A stretch of 64,000 nucleotides of DNA from an uncultured Clostridia bacterium (GTDB taxonomy: Bacteria > Bacillota > Clostridia > Oscillospirales > Oscillospiraceae): NCBI GenBank assembly GCA_945876285.1, contig CAMCNO010000001.1:82947-146946 (forward strand), written 5' to 3'. Position numbers and translations under genes: made by a program. This document shows positions 35,193 to 43,997 of the stretch, one piece after another (the first letter of the stretch is position 1; each line of letters starts with the position of its first letter). The notes under the pieces were generated by a model. It was not told the DNA's origin. It made no database searches and saw nothing but the letters and a program-made list of their open reading frames with translations.

Positions 35193-36514
35193 AGCCATCT
35201 GCCCGAATCACCGCCCTGCGGGTATTGGTGAGCTGCCGCAGCAACGGTGCCTGGGCGGACGCCGCTCTGAAAGCCCAGATCAGCCGGGACGGCTTGTCCG
35301 GCCCGGACGCGGCACTTTGCAGCCGTATTGTCTACGGCGTCATGCAGCACCAAATGCTGCTGGACTTCTATATCGGCGCATACTGCTCTCAGAAGCCGGA
35401 CCACCTGCAACCGCCGCTTCTGGAGATTTTGCGCATCGGCGCGTATCAGATACTTTTCCTTGACAAAATTCCTGACAGCGCCGCCGTCAATACCTCTGTG
35501 GAGCTGGCAAAGCTGTCAAAGAGGGGACAGGCGTCCGGCCTTGTCAACGCTGTTCTCCGTAAGATTTCCCAGAACAAGGAATCTCTGCCGCCCATCCCGG
35601 ACCGGGATGAGGTTCAGCATCTGTCCATTCAGTACAGCCATCCCAAGTGGCTCACGAAACGCATGGTAAACCTGCTGGGCAGGGAGGAGGCGGAGCGGTT
35701 TCTGGCCTCCAACAACCAGATCGCGCCGTTGACCATCCAGGTCAATCCGCTGAAAACGGCCATGGAAAGCCTGGTGGAAGAACTTCGTCAAGCCGACATT
35801 GAGGTTCGTCCTCACGCCTGGGTGCCGGACTGTCTGGAGCTTTCCGGCACCGGCGACCTGACGGCTCTGCCTGCCTTCCGGGAGGGGAAGTTCCTGGTTC
35901 AGGACCCCGCCGCCCGGCTGGTATCGCTCATTGCGGGCATCCGGCCCGGCCTGAAGGTGCTGGATGTATGCGCCGCTCCCGGCGGCAAGTCCCTCAGCGC
36001 CGCCTTTACCATGGCTGGACAAGGCTCCATTGTGGCCTGTGACCTCCACGACAATAAGCTCAAGCGTATTCAGGAGAGTGCTGACCGCCTTGGCGTGGAC
36101 ATTATCACCACTCAGGCGGCGGATGGCCGCGTGTTCCAGCCGGAATGGGAGGCCGCTTTCGATGTAGTTCTGGTGGACGCCCCCTGCTCCGGCCTGGGGA
36201 TCATCCGCAAGAAGCCGGACACCCGGTATAAAAAGGCGGACGATTTGTTTTCACTTCCTGTCATTCAGTCTGCCATCCTGGATAATGCCGCCCGGTACGT
36301 CCGTCCCGGCGGCACGCTGGTCTACTCTACCTGCACGATTCTGCCCGAAGAAAATGAACAGGTGACGCAGGCTTTTTTGGCAGAGCATCCGGACTTTACG
36401 ATGAACCCCTTTGAACTGCCCCAGCCTGTTGGGAAAACGGACGGCTCTCTGTCCCTGTGGCCCCAGCGCCACGACACGGACGGCTTTTATATTTGCCGCA
36501 TGACGCGGAGCTGA
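35189..36514 (+). CDS. rsmB: 16S rRNA cytosine-967 C5-methyltransferase
   Basis: A 441-residue RsmB/Sun enzyme. An N-terminal NusB-like domain (residues 1-130) is followed by the Rossmann methyltransferase with V-C-A-A-P-G-G-K-S binding SAM, V-D-A-P-C-S-G-L-G and S-T-C-T-I for the two catalytic cysteines. It overlaps the upstream peptidase gene by 4 bases. Confidence 0.95.
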   Translation: MKPSARITALRVLVSCRSNGAWADAALKAQISRDGLSGPDAALCSRIVYGVMQHQMLLDFYIGAYCSQKPDHLQPPLLEILRIGAYQILFLDKIPDSAAVNTSVELAKLSKRGQASGLVNAVLRKISQNKESLPPIPDRDEVQHLSIQYSHPKWLTKRMVNLLGREEAERFLASNNQIAPLTIQVNPLKTAMESLVEELRQADIEVRPHAWVPDCLELSGTGDLTALPAFREGKFLVQDPAARLVSLIAGIRPGLKVLDVCAAPGGKSLSAAFTMAGQGSIVACDLHDNKLKRIQESADRLGVDIITTQAADGRVFQPEWEAAFDVVLVDAPCSGLGIIRKKPDTRYKKADDLFSLPVIQSAILDNAARYVRPGGTLVYSTCTILPEENEQVTQAFLAEHPDFTMNPFELPQPVGKTDGSLSLWPQRHDTDGFYICRMTRS

Positions 36515-36527
36515 CACGAGGATATCT

Positions 36528-37568
36528 ATGCAAGATTTGAAATCCATGACCCTGGAGGAAATGACGGCAGCCCTGAAAGCCATGGGACAGCCGTCTTTCC
36601 GAGGCAAGCAGGTCTTTACATGGCTCCATAAGGGCGTCACCTCCTTCGACGAGATGACGAACCTGCCCAAGGATCTGCGGGACAAGCTGAAAAGTGTATT
36701 TACGTTGACGGTGCCGAAGGTTGCGCGGAAGCAGATGTCCAAACAGGACGGCACCATCAAATACTTATGGGAGCTGTCGGACGGCAACTGCATCGAATCT
36801 GTTCTGATGCGCTACCACCACGGGAACACGGTGTGCATTTCCTCCCAGGTAGGCTGCCGGATGGGCTGCGCCTTTTGCGCGTCCACAGTGGCGGGCAAGG
36901 TGCGGGATCTGACGCCTGCGGAAATGCTGGACCAAGTGCTCTTTACCCAGTTGGATTCCGGCCTGGAGATCAGCAATATCGTGCTGATGGGCATTGGCGA
37001 GCCCATGGACAACCTGGATACGGTTCTGCGCTTTCTGGAGCTGGTGAACCATCCAGACGGCATGAACATCGGGATGCGGCACATCTCTCTGTCCACCTGC
37101 GGCGTGATACCCGGTATCCGCCGCCTGGCGGATCTGGGCTTACAGCTCACATTGTCTGTGTCCCTCCATGCGCCAGACAGCGAGACCCGGTCGAAGATCA
37201 TGCCGGTGAACCGGGCCTATGATGTGGAGAAGCTGTTTGACGCCTGCCACGATTACTTCAAAAAGACCGGACGCCGTATTTCTTTTGAATACGCCATGAT
37301 CGACGGCGTCAACGATCAGGATTGGCAGGCTGACCTCATCGCCACCAAGCTGAAAGGAATGCCCGGTCATGTGAATCTGATCCCGCTGAACGATGTGGTG
37401 GAGAGCCCCTTCAAGCCCTCCAAGCGCATCGCGGCGTTCCAGAAGCGGCTGGAGTCCCACGGCATCACTGCCACGGTGCGGCGAAGCCTGGGCGGTGATA
37501 TCGATGCCTCCTGCGGCCAGCTCCGCCGCAAAGCCATGGAGGAAGCGGAGAAAGGAGAGAAGCGATGA
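36528..37568 (+). CDS. rlmN: Dual-specificity rRNA/tRNA adenine C2-methyltransferase RlmN
   Basis: A 346-residue radical-SAM enzyme methylating A2503 of 23S rRNA and A37 of some tRNAs. The cluster cysteines are C110, C114 and C117 (C-R-M-G-C-A-F-C). The methyl-carrying cysteine is in D-I-D-A-S-C-G-Q-L-R near the end, and M-G-I-G-E-P-M-D-N is present. Its stop overlaps the prpC start. Confidence 0.97.
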   Translation: MQDLKSMTLEEMTAALKAMGQPSFRGKQVFTWLHKGVTSFDEMTNLPKDLRDKLKSVFTLTVPKVARKQMSKQDGTIKYLWELSDGNCIESVLMRYHHGNTVCISSQVGCRMGCAFCASTVAGKVRDLTPAEMLDQVLFTQLDSGLEISNIVLMGIGEPMDNLDTVLRFLELVNHPDGMNIGMRHISLSTCGVIPGIRRLADLGLQLTLSVSLHAPDSETRSKIMPVNRAYDVEKLFDACHDYFKKTGRRISFEYAMIDGVNDQDWQADLIATKLKGMPGHVNLIPLNDVVESPFKPSKRIAAFQKRLESHGITATVRRSLGGDIDASCGQLRRKAMEEAEKGEKR

Positions 37569-38302
37569 AAGCATGGGGAGTCACGGACATCGGCCTTGTC
37601 CGTAAAGAAAATCAGGATGCCTATTTGATTCGGGAGGCAACGCCTTCCGGTTATACCATCTGTGTCGTCTGCGACGGTATGGGCGGTCCCGCCGGCGGCC
37701 GGCTGGCCAGCCAGATCGCGGTGGAAACTTTTACCGCCGAACTGGAGCATCTTCTGACTCCCGGCATGATGCCGGAGCAGCTGCGGGAGGCCTCCTCCTA
37801 CGCAGTTTCCCAGGCCAATGCGGCTATCCGGGAGGCGGCAAGAAAATCCGAGCAATATCAGAATATGGGCACTACGCTGGTGTCCGCCGTATCTTATGCC
37901 GGTGGTGTCGTTATTACCAATGTGGGGGACAGCCGGGCTTACCACATTACAAAAGACAGCATCGTCCGCATCACCAAGGACCATTCCCTGGTAGAGCGGA
38001 TGGTGGACCGGGGAGATATTACCGCCGAGGAGGCCCGGCGGCATCCCAACCGCAATCTCATCACCCGCGCTTTGGGCCCCGACGCGGACGCCCAGTGTGA
38101 CGGCTACATCTGTCCTATGGAGGCAGGGGAGCATCTGCTGCTCTGCACTGACGGTCTGGTCAACACAGTCACAGATCAGGAAATGCTGCACGAAGTTCTG
38201 CACCGTGCGTCGCCGGAGGAGTGCCTTGTTCATTTGCTGGAAATCGCCAAATCGCAGGGCGCCCCTGACAACGTGACGGCAGTCCTGATGCGGAAACTGT
38301 AA
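37565..38302 (+). CDS. prpC: PP2C-type protein serine/threonine phosphatase (Stp/PrpC)
   Basis: A 245-residue PP2C phosphatase, partner of the PASTA kinase encoded next. Metal-binding motifs are D-I-G-x-V-R-x-x-N-Q-D near the start, C-D-G-M-G-G, V-G-D-S-R-A-Y, D-H-S-L-V and the C-terminal D-N-V-T-A-V. It reverses phosphorylation by PrkC and on other targets. Confidence 0.96.
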   Translation: MKAWGVTDIGLVRKENQDAYLIREATPSGYTICVVCDGMGGPAGGRLASQIAVETFTAELEHLLTPGMMPEQLREASSYAVSQANAAIREAARKSEQYQNMGTTLVSAVSYAGGVVITNVGDSRAYHITKDSIVRITKDHSLVERMVDRGDITAEEARRHPNRNLITRALGPDADAQCDGYICPMEAGEHLLLCTDGLVNTVTDQEMLHEVLHRASPEECLVHLLEIAKSQGAPDNVTAVLMRKL

Positions 38303-38318
38303 GAAAGGGGGGAGACGT

Positions 38319-40304
38319 ATGGATCAGTATATTGGAAAAATGCTGGATAACCGCTATGAGATCCTGGAGCGCATCGGCACAGGCGGCATGGCGGTGGTCT
38401 ACAAAGCAAAATGCCACCGTCTTAACCGCCTGGTAGCCGTGAAAATCCTGAAATCTGACCTGGCCCAGGACGAGGATTTCCGTCGCCGCTTCAACGCGGA
38501 GTCCCAGGCTGTCGCCCAGCTGTCCCATCCCAACATCGTATCCGTTTACGATGTGTCCCGCGGCGGCGATACCGAGTATATCGTCATGGAACTCATCGAC
38601 GGTATTACCCTCAAGCAGTACATGGAAAAGCGGGGCCAATTGAACTGGCGGGAATCTCTGCACTTTATCACCCAGATCATGCGGGGTTTGAGCCACGCCC
38701 ACAGCCGGGGCATCGTCCACCGGGACATCAAGCCGCAGAACATTATGGTCCTGCGGGACGGCAGCGTGAAAGTGGCCGACTTTGGCATCGCCTGCCTGGA
38801 AAACTCCGCCCAGACGCTGACTCAGGAGGCTCTGGGTTCCGTCCACTATATCTCTCCCGAACAGGCACGGGGCGACCGTACCGATGCCCGCAGCGACATC
38901 TATTCCGCTGGTGTGGTACTCTATGAGATGCTGACCGGCCGCCTGCCCTTTGAGGGGGATTCCGCCGTTTCCGTAGCCATTCAGCACCTGAGCTCCATTC
39001 CTCTGGCGCCCCGGGAGATCAATCCCGATATTCCCGAGCAGATGGAACTGATTTGTATGAAGGCCATGGCTTCGGATATTGACCGGCGGTATAACTCTGC
39101 TGACGATATGACCGCAGATCTGGAAGCCTTCCGCAAGAACCCCGGCGTCAGCCTGGACTTCGAGCTGGAAGACCTGCATCCCGAGGAGATAGATGAGCCT
39201 ACCCGTCCGCTGCGGGTCGCTCCGTCCCACGGGGCTGCCTCCGCTGTACAGCAGCAGTACAAAGTGCCTCCCGTCCATGAGCATGAGCGCCGCCGGGACT
39301 ATGAGGACGAAGATCCTGGCCGCGGGAAAAAGCATACGACGGTCCTGCTGGTCATCGTTGGCATCCTTGCAATCGCCCTGGCAGCCGTGCTATTCCGTTC
39401 TATTCTGAATTCTTTCGAACCTCCTGTGGCTGAGACGTATGTGGTGCCGAACGTGGTAGGCTACACAGTGGAGGAAGCCAGCAATCTGGACAATGTAAAA
39501 GACATTTTTGACATCTCTGTCAAGGAAGAGCCCTTCTACAGCGATTATCCCGTGGGTACCATCGCCCGGCAGGATCCCGCCCAGGGTGAACACCGCAAAG
39601 GGGATAACCGTGTTATCACCGTCTGGGTCAGCGCCGGTGAGGAGACCGGCGAGATGCCCTATGTGCTGAATAAAACGGTGCAGGAAGCCAAGGCGGATAT
39701 GAAGAGTTTGATCGACAAATATAACCTGGTCATTGACGACTCCGAGGAACAGTTCAGCGAAGACGTGACGGACCGGTATATCATCTCCAGCGACCCGGCT
39801 TTTGGCGAGCCGCTGCGGAAGGGACAGACCGTGAAACTGGTGGTCAGCAAGGGACCTGAGCTGAAAGATGTGGTGGTGTCCAACTTTGTGGGTATGACCT
39901 ACGGAGATTCCAAGATGCTCGAACTGCTGCAAAAATCCAAGCTGACCTGTACGGACGCCGATGTGGAGCTTGTCAACAGCGACCGTCCCGGCGGAGAGAT
40001 CGTCTGGCAGAGCCTGGCACCCGGCGACACCGCTAAGGAGTGGGATACCATCCAGTTCCAGGTCAGCTCAGGTCTGGCGGCCGTAACCATTACCGAGGAT
40101 ATTCCGCTGCCTCAGGATGGACGTGAAAAGGTACTAATGGAAGTTTTTGTCGGCGACGAGGAAAAGCCCCAGTACAAGGAGACGCTCAACTGTTCGGATG
40201 GATATGCAAGAGTCTCGCTGAGCGGCTCCGGTACCCAAAAGATACGGGTCTATTTTGACGGCACCCTTGCTCAGGACCTTACCCACAATCAGACCTTTGG
40301 TTGA
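38319..40304 (+). CDS. prkC: PASTA-domain serine/threonine protein kinase
   Basis: A 661-residue membrane kinase that senses cell-wall fragments; in Bacillus it triggers spore germination. The kinase domain has G-T-G-G-M-A-V-V-Y, Lys42, H-R-D-I-K-P-Q-N (134-141) and D-F-G (154-156). A membrane helix lies at about 342-362, followed by three extracellular PASTA repeats and a 70-residue beta-rich tail after the last repeat. The tail is not part of the PASTA set and its role is unknown. AAAGGGGGGAG precedes the ATG. Confidence 0.95.
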   Translation: MDQYIGKMLDNRYEILERIGTGGMAVVYKAKCHRLNRLVAVKILKSDLAQDEDFRRRFNAESQAVAQLSHPNIVSVYDVSRGGDTEYIVMELIDGITLKQYMEKRGQLNWRESLHFITQIMRGLSHAHSRGIVHRDIKPQNIMVLRDGSVKVADFGIACLENSAQTLTQEALGSVHYISPEQARGDRTDARSDIYSAGVVLYEMLTGRLPFEGDSAVSVAIQHLSSIPLAPREINPDIPEQMELICMKAMASDIDRRYNSADDMTADLEAFRKNPGVSLDFELEDLHPEEIDEPTRPLRVAPSHGAASAVQQQYKVPPVHEHERRRDYEDEDPGRGKKHTTVLLVIVGILAIALAAVLFRSILNSFEPPVAETYVVPNVVGYTVEEASNLDNVKDIFDISVKEEPFYSDYPVGTIARQDPAQGEHRKGDNRVITVWVSAGEETGEMPYVLNKTVQEAKADMKSLIDKYNLVIDDSEEQFSEDVTDRYIISSDPAFGEPLRKGQTVKLVVSKGPELKDVVVSNFVGMTYGDSKMLELLQKSKLTCTDADVELVNSDRPGGEIVWQSLAPGDTAKEWDTIQFQVSSGLAAVTITEDIPLPQDGREKVLMEVFVGDEEKPQYKETLNCSDGYARVSLSGSGTQKIRVYFDGTLAQDLTHNQTFG

Positions 40305-40305
40305 T

Positions 40306-41193
40306 ATGAGTGAAGGACGTATTCAAAAAGCCCTCAGCGGCTTCTATTATGTGGATACCGGCACGGAGGTTCTGACCTGCCGTGCCCGCGGAAAATTCCG
40401 CAAAGACGGCGTCTCTCCTCTGGTGGGTGACAGTGTGGAAGTGCGCGAACTGGGGAATGGAGAGGGCTTCGTGGAAGCCATCCTTCCCCGGAAGAACGCA
40501 TTTACCCGGCCTGCCGTAGCTAATATTGACCAGTTGGTGGTCATAGCTTCTGGTGCCATTCCAAAAACAGACCCATTTCTTATTGACCGTGTCGCGGCCA
40601 TCGCGGCGCTGAAGGGCTGTGAGGTCATTATTCTGCTGAACAAGTGCGACCTGGACAGCGCCGACAGCCTGCACCAGATTTACCGTGCCGCTGGATTCCA
40701 AACGCTCCGTGTCAGCGCGCAGACAGGGGAGGGGCTGGAGGAATTGATTCCTCTGATTTCCGGTAAGCTATCTGCCTTTACAGGCAATTCAGGCGTTGGA
40801 AAATCCAGCATTCTCAATGCATTAGACCCAGACTTTCATCTTCAGGTGGGGGAGGTCAGCGACGCACTGGGCCGCGGCCGCCACACGACCCGTCATGTGG
40901 AGCTGTTTCGTCTGTCCTGCGGTGCGGAGGTCGTAGATTCTCCTGGCTTTTCCTCCTTTGAGACAGACGAACTGAATCTGGAGCTGAAGCACCGCCTGCC
41001 GGAGACCTTCCGGGAATTTCAGCCGTATCTGGAGCACTGCCGCTTTGTCGGATGCAGCCACACCAAGGAAAAAGGCTGTGCCGTGTTGGAGGCTGTCCGA
41101 CGTGGCGAGATACAGAAGAGCCGCCATACCAGCTATCTGCGGCTGTATGAGGAATTGAAGCCTTTGAAAGACTGGCAGGAGCACAAGAAATGA
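40306..41193 (+). CDS. rsgA: Ribosome small-subunit-dependent GTPase A
   Basis: A 295-residue circularly permuted GTPase that aids 30S assembly. After the OB domain come N-K-C-D (G4), F-T-G-N-S-G-V-G-K-S-S (G1), R-H-T-T (G2) and D-S-P-G-F (G3), then a zinc motif with C-R-F-V-G-C-S-H-x5-C. The ATG at 40306 lies one base after the prkC stop. In Bacillus rpe and thiN follow; they are absent here, and a terminator closes the operon. Confidence 0.96.
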   Translation: MSEGRIQKALSGFYYVDTGTEVLTCRARGKFRKDGVSPLVGDSVEVRELGNGEGFVEAILPRKNAFTRPAVANIDQLVVIASGAIPKTDPFLIDRVAAIAALKGCEVIILLNKCDLDSADSLHQIYRAAGFQTLRVSAQTGEGLEELIPLISGKLSAFTGNSGVGKSSILNALDPDFHLQVGEVSDALGRGRHTTRHVELFRLSCGAEVVDSPGFSSFETDELNLELKHRLPETFREFQPYLEHCRFVGCSHTKEKGCAVLEAVRRGEIQKSRHTSYLRLYEELKPLKDWQEHKK

Positions 41194-41197
41194 TTCA

Positions 41198-41230
41198 ATC
41201 GCCGGACGCATTTGCGTCCGGCGATTTTTT
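41198..41230 (+). terminator. Terminator after rsgA
   Basis: ATCGCCGGACGC (41198-41209) and its complement (41214-41225) around an ATTT loop, followed by a T run. Confidence 0.9.
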
Positions 41231-41283
41231 GAACCATGGACAAGACACGAGGATATACTGAAAGCAGAGAGGAGGCGTGGCGT

Positions 41284-41442
41284 ATGTTTCGTGGAGGAGA
41301 CGGTGGCTGTAAAATACTGGGGATCTGTGCGGTGGCGCTTGGTGCCGGCATTCTGATTGCCGCCATCTTTCCCGTAGGAGCGCTGCTGTTTTTGGTAGCA
41401 TTCCTGCTGATCGCGTGCGGCTGCGCCTGCTGCAGGCGTTAG
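41284..41442 (+). CDS. Small Gly/Ala/Cys-rich membrane protein
   Basis: A 52-residue protein. A strong GAGAGGAGG (41266-41275) precedes the ATG at 41284; an upstream in-frame start at 41236 has no such site. One or two hydrophobic segments (I-C-A-V-A-L-G-A-G-I-L-I-A-A-I and G-A-L-L-F-L-V-A-F-L-L-I-A) end in the Cys-rich C-G-C-A-C-C-R-R. I do not recognise the family. It is 13 bases before spoVM, so a role in sporulation is possible by location only. Confidence 0.6.
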   Translation: MFRGGDGGCKILGICAVALGAGILIAAIFPVGALLFLVAFLLIACGCACCRR

Positions 41443-41455
41443 AAAGGAGCATTAT

Positions 41456-41530
41456 ATGAACATTGTGGTTTGGAAATCTCCGAAAGCATTGCGCGGGATC
41501 TTACAAAAATTATTCAGGATCAAGGCATAA
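41456..41530 (+). CDS. spoVM: Stage V sporulation protein M (24 codons)
   Basis: A 24-residue peptide, M-N-I-V-V-W-K-S-P-K-A-L-R-G-I-L followed by Q-K-L-F-R-I-K-A. It matches the SpoVM pattern: hydrophobic N-terminus, Pro9-Lys10, then an amphipathic helix with basic residues (Bacillus SpoVM reads K-L-P-K-F-L-G-G-I-V-R in this part). SpoVM is the peptide that senses the convex forespore membrane and recruits SpoIVA. AAAGGAG at 41443-41449 is well placed. In Bacillus spoVM is also close to the prkC-rsgA genes, which supports the call, and the next gene encodes a coat basement partner. Confidence 0.88.
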   Translation: MNIVVWKSPKALRGILQKLFRIKA

Positions 41531-41531
41531 T

Positions 41532-41575
41532 CTTTCCCGGCGGTTCATAGGGTAGGACATGAACTGCCGGGAAAG
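41532..41575 (+). promoter_or_regulatory. Long hairpin between spoVM and the sipL-like gene
   Basis: A 17-base stem with one G-U pair: CTTTCCCGGCGGTTCAT (41532-41548) with 41559-41575, 10-base loop. No T run follows. The right arm ends at the first G of the GGAAGG Shine-Dalgarno of the next gene. Confidence 0.6.
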
Positions 41576-41587
41576 GAAGGGGTTCTC

Positions 41588-43123
41588 ATGGAACTGGAAC
41601 TGAAAAAAACGACCCTGGACAATTATGAGAGCAGCGGAGAGGTAACGCTGACCCAGGAGGAGACCACAGAAGTCATCGTGCCGGACTATTGTCCGGATAT
41701 TGCACGCATCATTGCTGCTGATGGTAAGGTCTACATTCACAGCCGGGAGCTGCGGGACGGTAAAGCCGCTGTCGCCGGAACCGTGCGGGTCACGGTACTG
41801 TATACCCCGGATGGGGAGGGCGGCATTCGTACCTTGGAATTTGCCATGCCCTTCAATGCCGAAAGCGACAACCGTGCGCTGGCGGACTGCGTGTTTCTTG
41901 ATGCAGACACCCACACGGAATTTCTGGAGTCCCGGATGCTGAATCCGCGGAAGGTATTTACCCACTGCAAGCTGGTGACCCGCCTGACGGGCTATCAGAA
42001 AGCACCTCTGTGCTTCTGCACGGATCTGGAGGCAGAGGACCGCCTCTGCGTGGAGAAACGCCAGGAGCAGCAGCGCGTGACCCTTTTAACACATATCGCT
42101 GAAAAGGATTTTACATTTACAGAGGAGATGAATCTTTCTCCCGGCCGGGAGGGAGCTGCCGAGCTTCTGAACAGCCAGGTTTCCAGCTCCGTGACGGAGA
42201 GTAAGATCGTCGGCAGCAAGCTGATCTTCAAAGGTGTATTTTCCGTTAGCCTGCTTTATCGGAGTGTGGACGGTAAATATTATACCACCGCCAGCGAACT
42301 GCCGTTCTCTCAAATCATGGAGGTGGAAGGCGCTGCGGAGGGCTGCATTCCCTCTCTGCGGCTGCAGATGACCGGGACCGACCTCCAGATAGACGGTGAC
42401 GATGCGGAGGGCCGTCAAATCGCGGTGACGCTCTATTTACACGCCATCGCACTGCTGCGGGAGGAGCAGGAGATCACACTGCTCAATGACCTGTACTCCA
42501 CATCCTATGAGACCACTTACGAAGCCGCACCGCTGAGCATCACCGGATTTTATGAGACCTTCACCCGCCGGCATACCGTCCGGGAGGTCCTGGAGATCGG
42601 CGTGGTAGCGGATTCCATTCTGTCTCTCTCCGCCTGCTGCGGTGCTGTGTCCGTCAGTCGGGAAGGGGAGACCACTGTCCTGCGGACAGAGGCCAATGTT
42701 CGGGCACTGTATTTGGATGAAGGCGGCGTACCCCTGGTTGCAGAGCGCAGTTTTGATATTACCAACCAGCTTGAGCTGCCGGAGGACTGCAAGGTCACTG
42801 CCAGCGCTGTCTGTTCCGAGGAGATTCAGGGCAGTCTGGGAGACCGGGGCATCGAGGTGCGCTTCCCGGTGGATTTCCGTGCGGAAGCGGTATCCCGGCT
42901 GAAAAGAGTCTGCATCAACAGCGCAAAGCTGGACACGGAGTCCACGAAAGAAACCGCAGGAACGCCGTCTCTGGTTCTCCGGTGCCTGGGCAAGCAGGAG
43001 AGCGCTTGGGACCTGGCGAAGAAGTATAATACGACAATTGCCATGATCCTGGCAGCAAATCAACTGGAAGACGGGGAGATCCCACGTGAAAAGCTGCTGC
43101 TCATTCCCCGGAAACGGGCTTAG
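41588..43123 (+). CDS. sipL: SipL-like spore coat morphogenetic protein (DUF3794 repeats + LysM)
   Basis: A 511-residue protein with three DUF3794 (SPOCS) repeats (about 30-130, 170-280 and 310-420) and a C-terminal LysM domain (Q-E-S-A-W-D-L-A-K-K-Y-N-T-T-I-A-M-I-L-A-A-N). This is the layout and length of Clostridioides difficile SipL, which binds SpoIVA through LysM and anchors the coat. DUF3794-LysM paralogs exist, so sipL is an assignment by architecture and by the nearby spoVM and spoIVA genes. Confidence 0.8.
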   Translation: MELELKKTTLDNYESSGEVTLTQEETTEVIVPDYCPDIARIIAADGKVYIHSRELRDGKAAVAGTVRVTVLYTPDGEGGIRTLEFAMPFNAESDNRALADCVFLDADTHTEFLESRMLNPRKVFTHCKLVTRLTGYQKAPLCFCTDLEAEDRLCVEKRQEQQRVTLLTHIAEKDFTFTEEMNLSPGREGAAELLNSQVSSSVTESKIVGSKLIFKGVFSVSLLYRSVDGKYYTTASELPFSQIMEVEGAAEGCIPSLRLQMTGTDLQIDGDDAEGRQIAVTLYLHAIALLREEQEITLLNDLYSTSYETTYEAAPLSITGFYETFTRRHTVREVLEIGVVADSILSLSACCGAVSVSREGETTVLRTEANVRALYLDEGGVPLVAERSFDITNQLELPEDCKVTASAVCSEEIQGSLGDRGIEVRFPVDFRAEAVSRLKRVCINSAKLDTESTKETAGTPSLVLRCLGKQESAWDLAKKYNTTIAMILAANQLEDGEIPREKLLLIPRKRA

Positions 43124-43157
43124 GAAAACATACTGAAATTCTGCGCTTTATCCAAAA

Positions 43158-43195
43158 AAAAGCTGTTGCAGGCGTATGGCTCTGCAACAGCTTTT
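43158..43195. terminator. Bidirectional terminator between sipL and the ABC transporter genes
   Basis: AAAAGCTGTTGCAG (43158-43171) pairs with 43182-43195 around a 10-base loop, with A run before and T run after, so it can stop both convergent transcripts. Confidence 0.85.
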
Positions 43196-43216
43196 GCACA
43201 TTTCTGAAAGGATGAA

Positions 43217-43984
43217 TCAGTTTTCCGAATACCGGGCCAGGAACTGACGGGTCCGCTCCTCCCGTGGATGCTCGATGACCTGGTGGGGATCGCCCTGCTC
43301 CACGATCACGCCGCCGTCCATAAAGATGATCTGATCTGCCACGTCCCGGGCAAAGGCCATCTCGTGGGTGACGATGATCATGGTGGTCTTTTGCTCCGCA
43401 AGCTTCCGAATGACCCGCAGGACCTCGCCGGTCAGCTCCGGGTCCAGGGCGGAGGTAGGCTCGTCAAAGCAGAGGATATCGGGATGCATTGCCAAAGCCC
43501 GGGCGATGGCCACCCGCTGCTGCTGACCGCCGGAGAGCTGGTGGGGATAGTGGGTCGCCCGGTCAGACAAACCCATCTGGGCCAGCAGCATCTTGCCCTC
43601 CTCCTCGATCTCCTTTTTGCTCTCTCCGCCCCGCTCCTTTGCCAGCAGCTCCCGGGCCAGCGTGACGTTTTGGAGGGCAGTATACTGGGGAAACAGGTTG
43701 AAATTCTGAAATACCAAGCCAAAGTGAAGCCGCTTTGCGCGGATTTCTTTTTCCTGCTGGGTAGCGGGATCAGCGGCGTCGAAGATGATGTTCCCATTTA
43801 CGGCAATGGTGCCGCCGTTGGGTTTTTCCAGAAAATTCAGGCACCGCAGCAACGTGGTCTTTCCGCTGCCGGAGGAACCGATGATGGAGAGGGCCTGTCC
43901 CTTTTCCAGGGAAAAGCTGATGTCATTGAGCACCTGCGTGGCGCCGAAATGCTTTTCGATGTGATTGACTTCCAGAATAGACAT
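43217..43984 (-). CDS. Polar amino acid ABC transporter ATP-binding protein
   Basis: A 255-residue GlnQ/ArtM-type ATPase. Walker A G-S-S-G-S-G-K-T-T, Q-loop F-Q-N-F-N-L-F-P-Q, signature L-S-G-G-Q-Q-Q-R, Walker B I-L-C-F-D-E-P-T-S and the H-loop T-H-E-M are complete. It is third in the reverse-strand operon after the binding protein and permease. The amino acid carried cannot be told. Confidence 0.93.
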   Translation of the reverse strand: MSILEVNHIEKHFGATQVLNDISFSLEKGQALSIIGSSGSGKTTLLRCLNFLEKPNGGTIAVNGNIIFDAADPATQQEKEIRAKRLHFGLVFQNFNLFPQYTALQNVTLARELLAKERGGESKKEIEEEGKMLLAQMGLSDRATHYPHQLSGGQQQRVAIARALAMHPDILCFDEPTSALDPELTGEVLRVIRKLAEQKTTMIIVTHEMAFARDVADQIIFMDGGVIVEQGDPHQVIEHPREERTRQFLARYSEN

Positions 43985-43997
43985 ATCCGCGCCCTCC

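Noticed and set aside
41229..41259. Promoter TTGAAC and TATACT before the small membrane gene and spoVM
   Set aside because: The spacer is 19 bases and the boxes do not fit sigma-E well; position is right but evidence is too weak to list.
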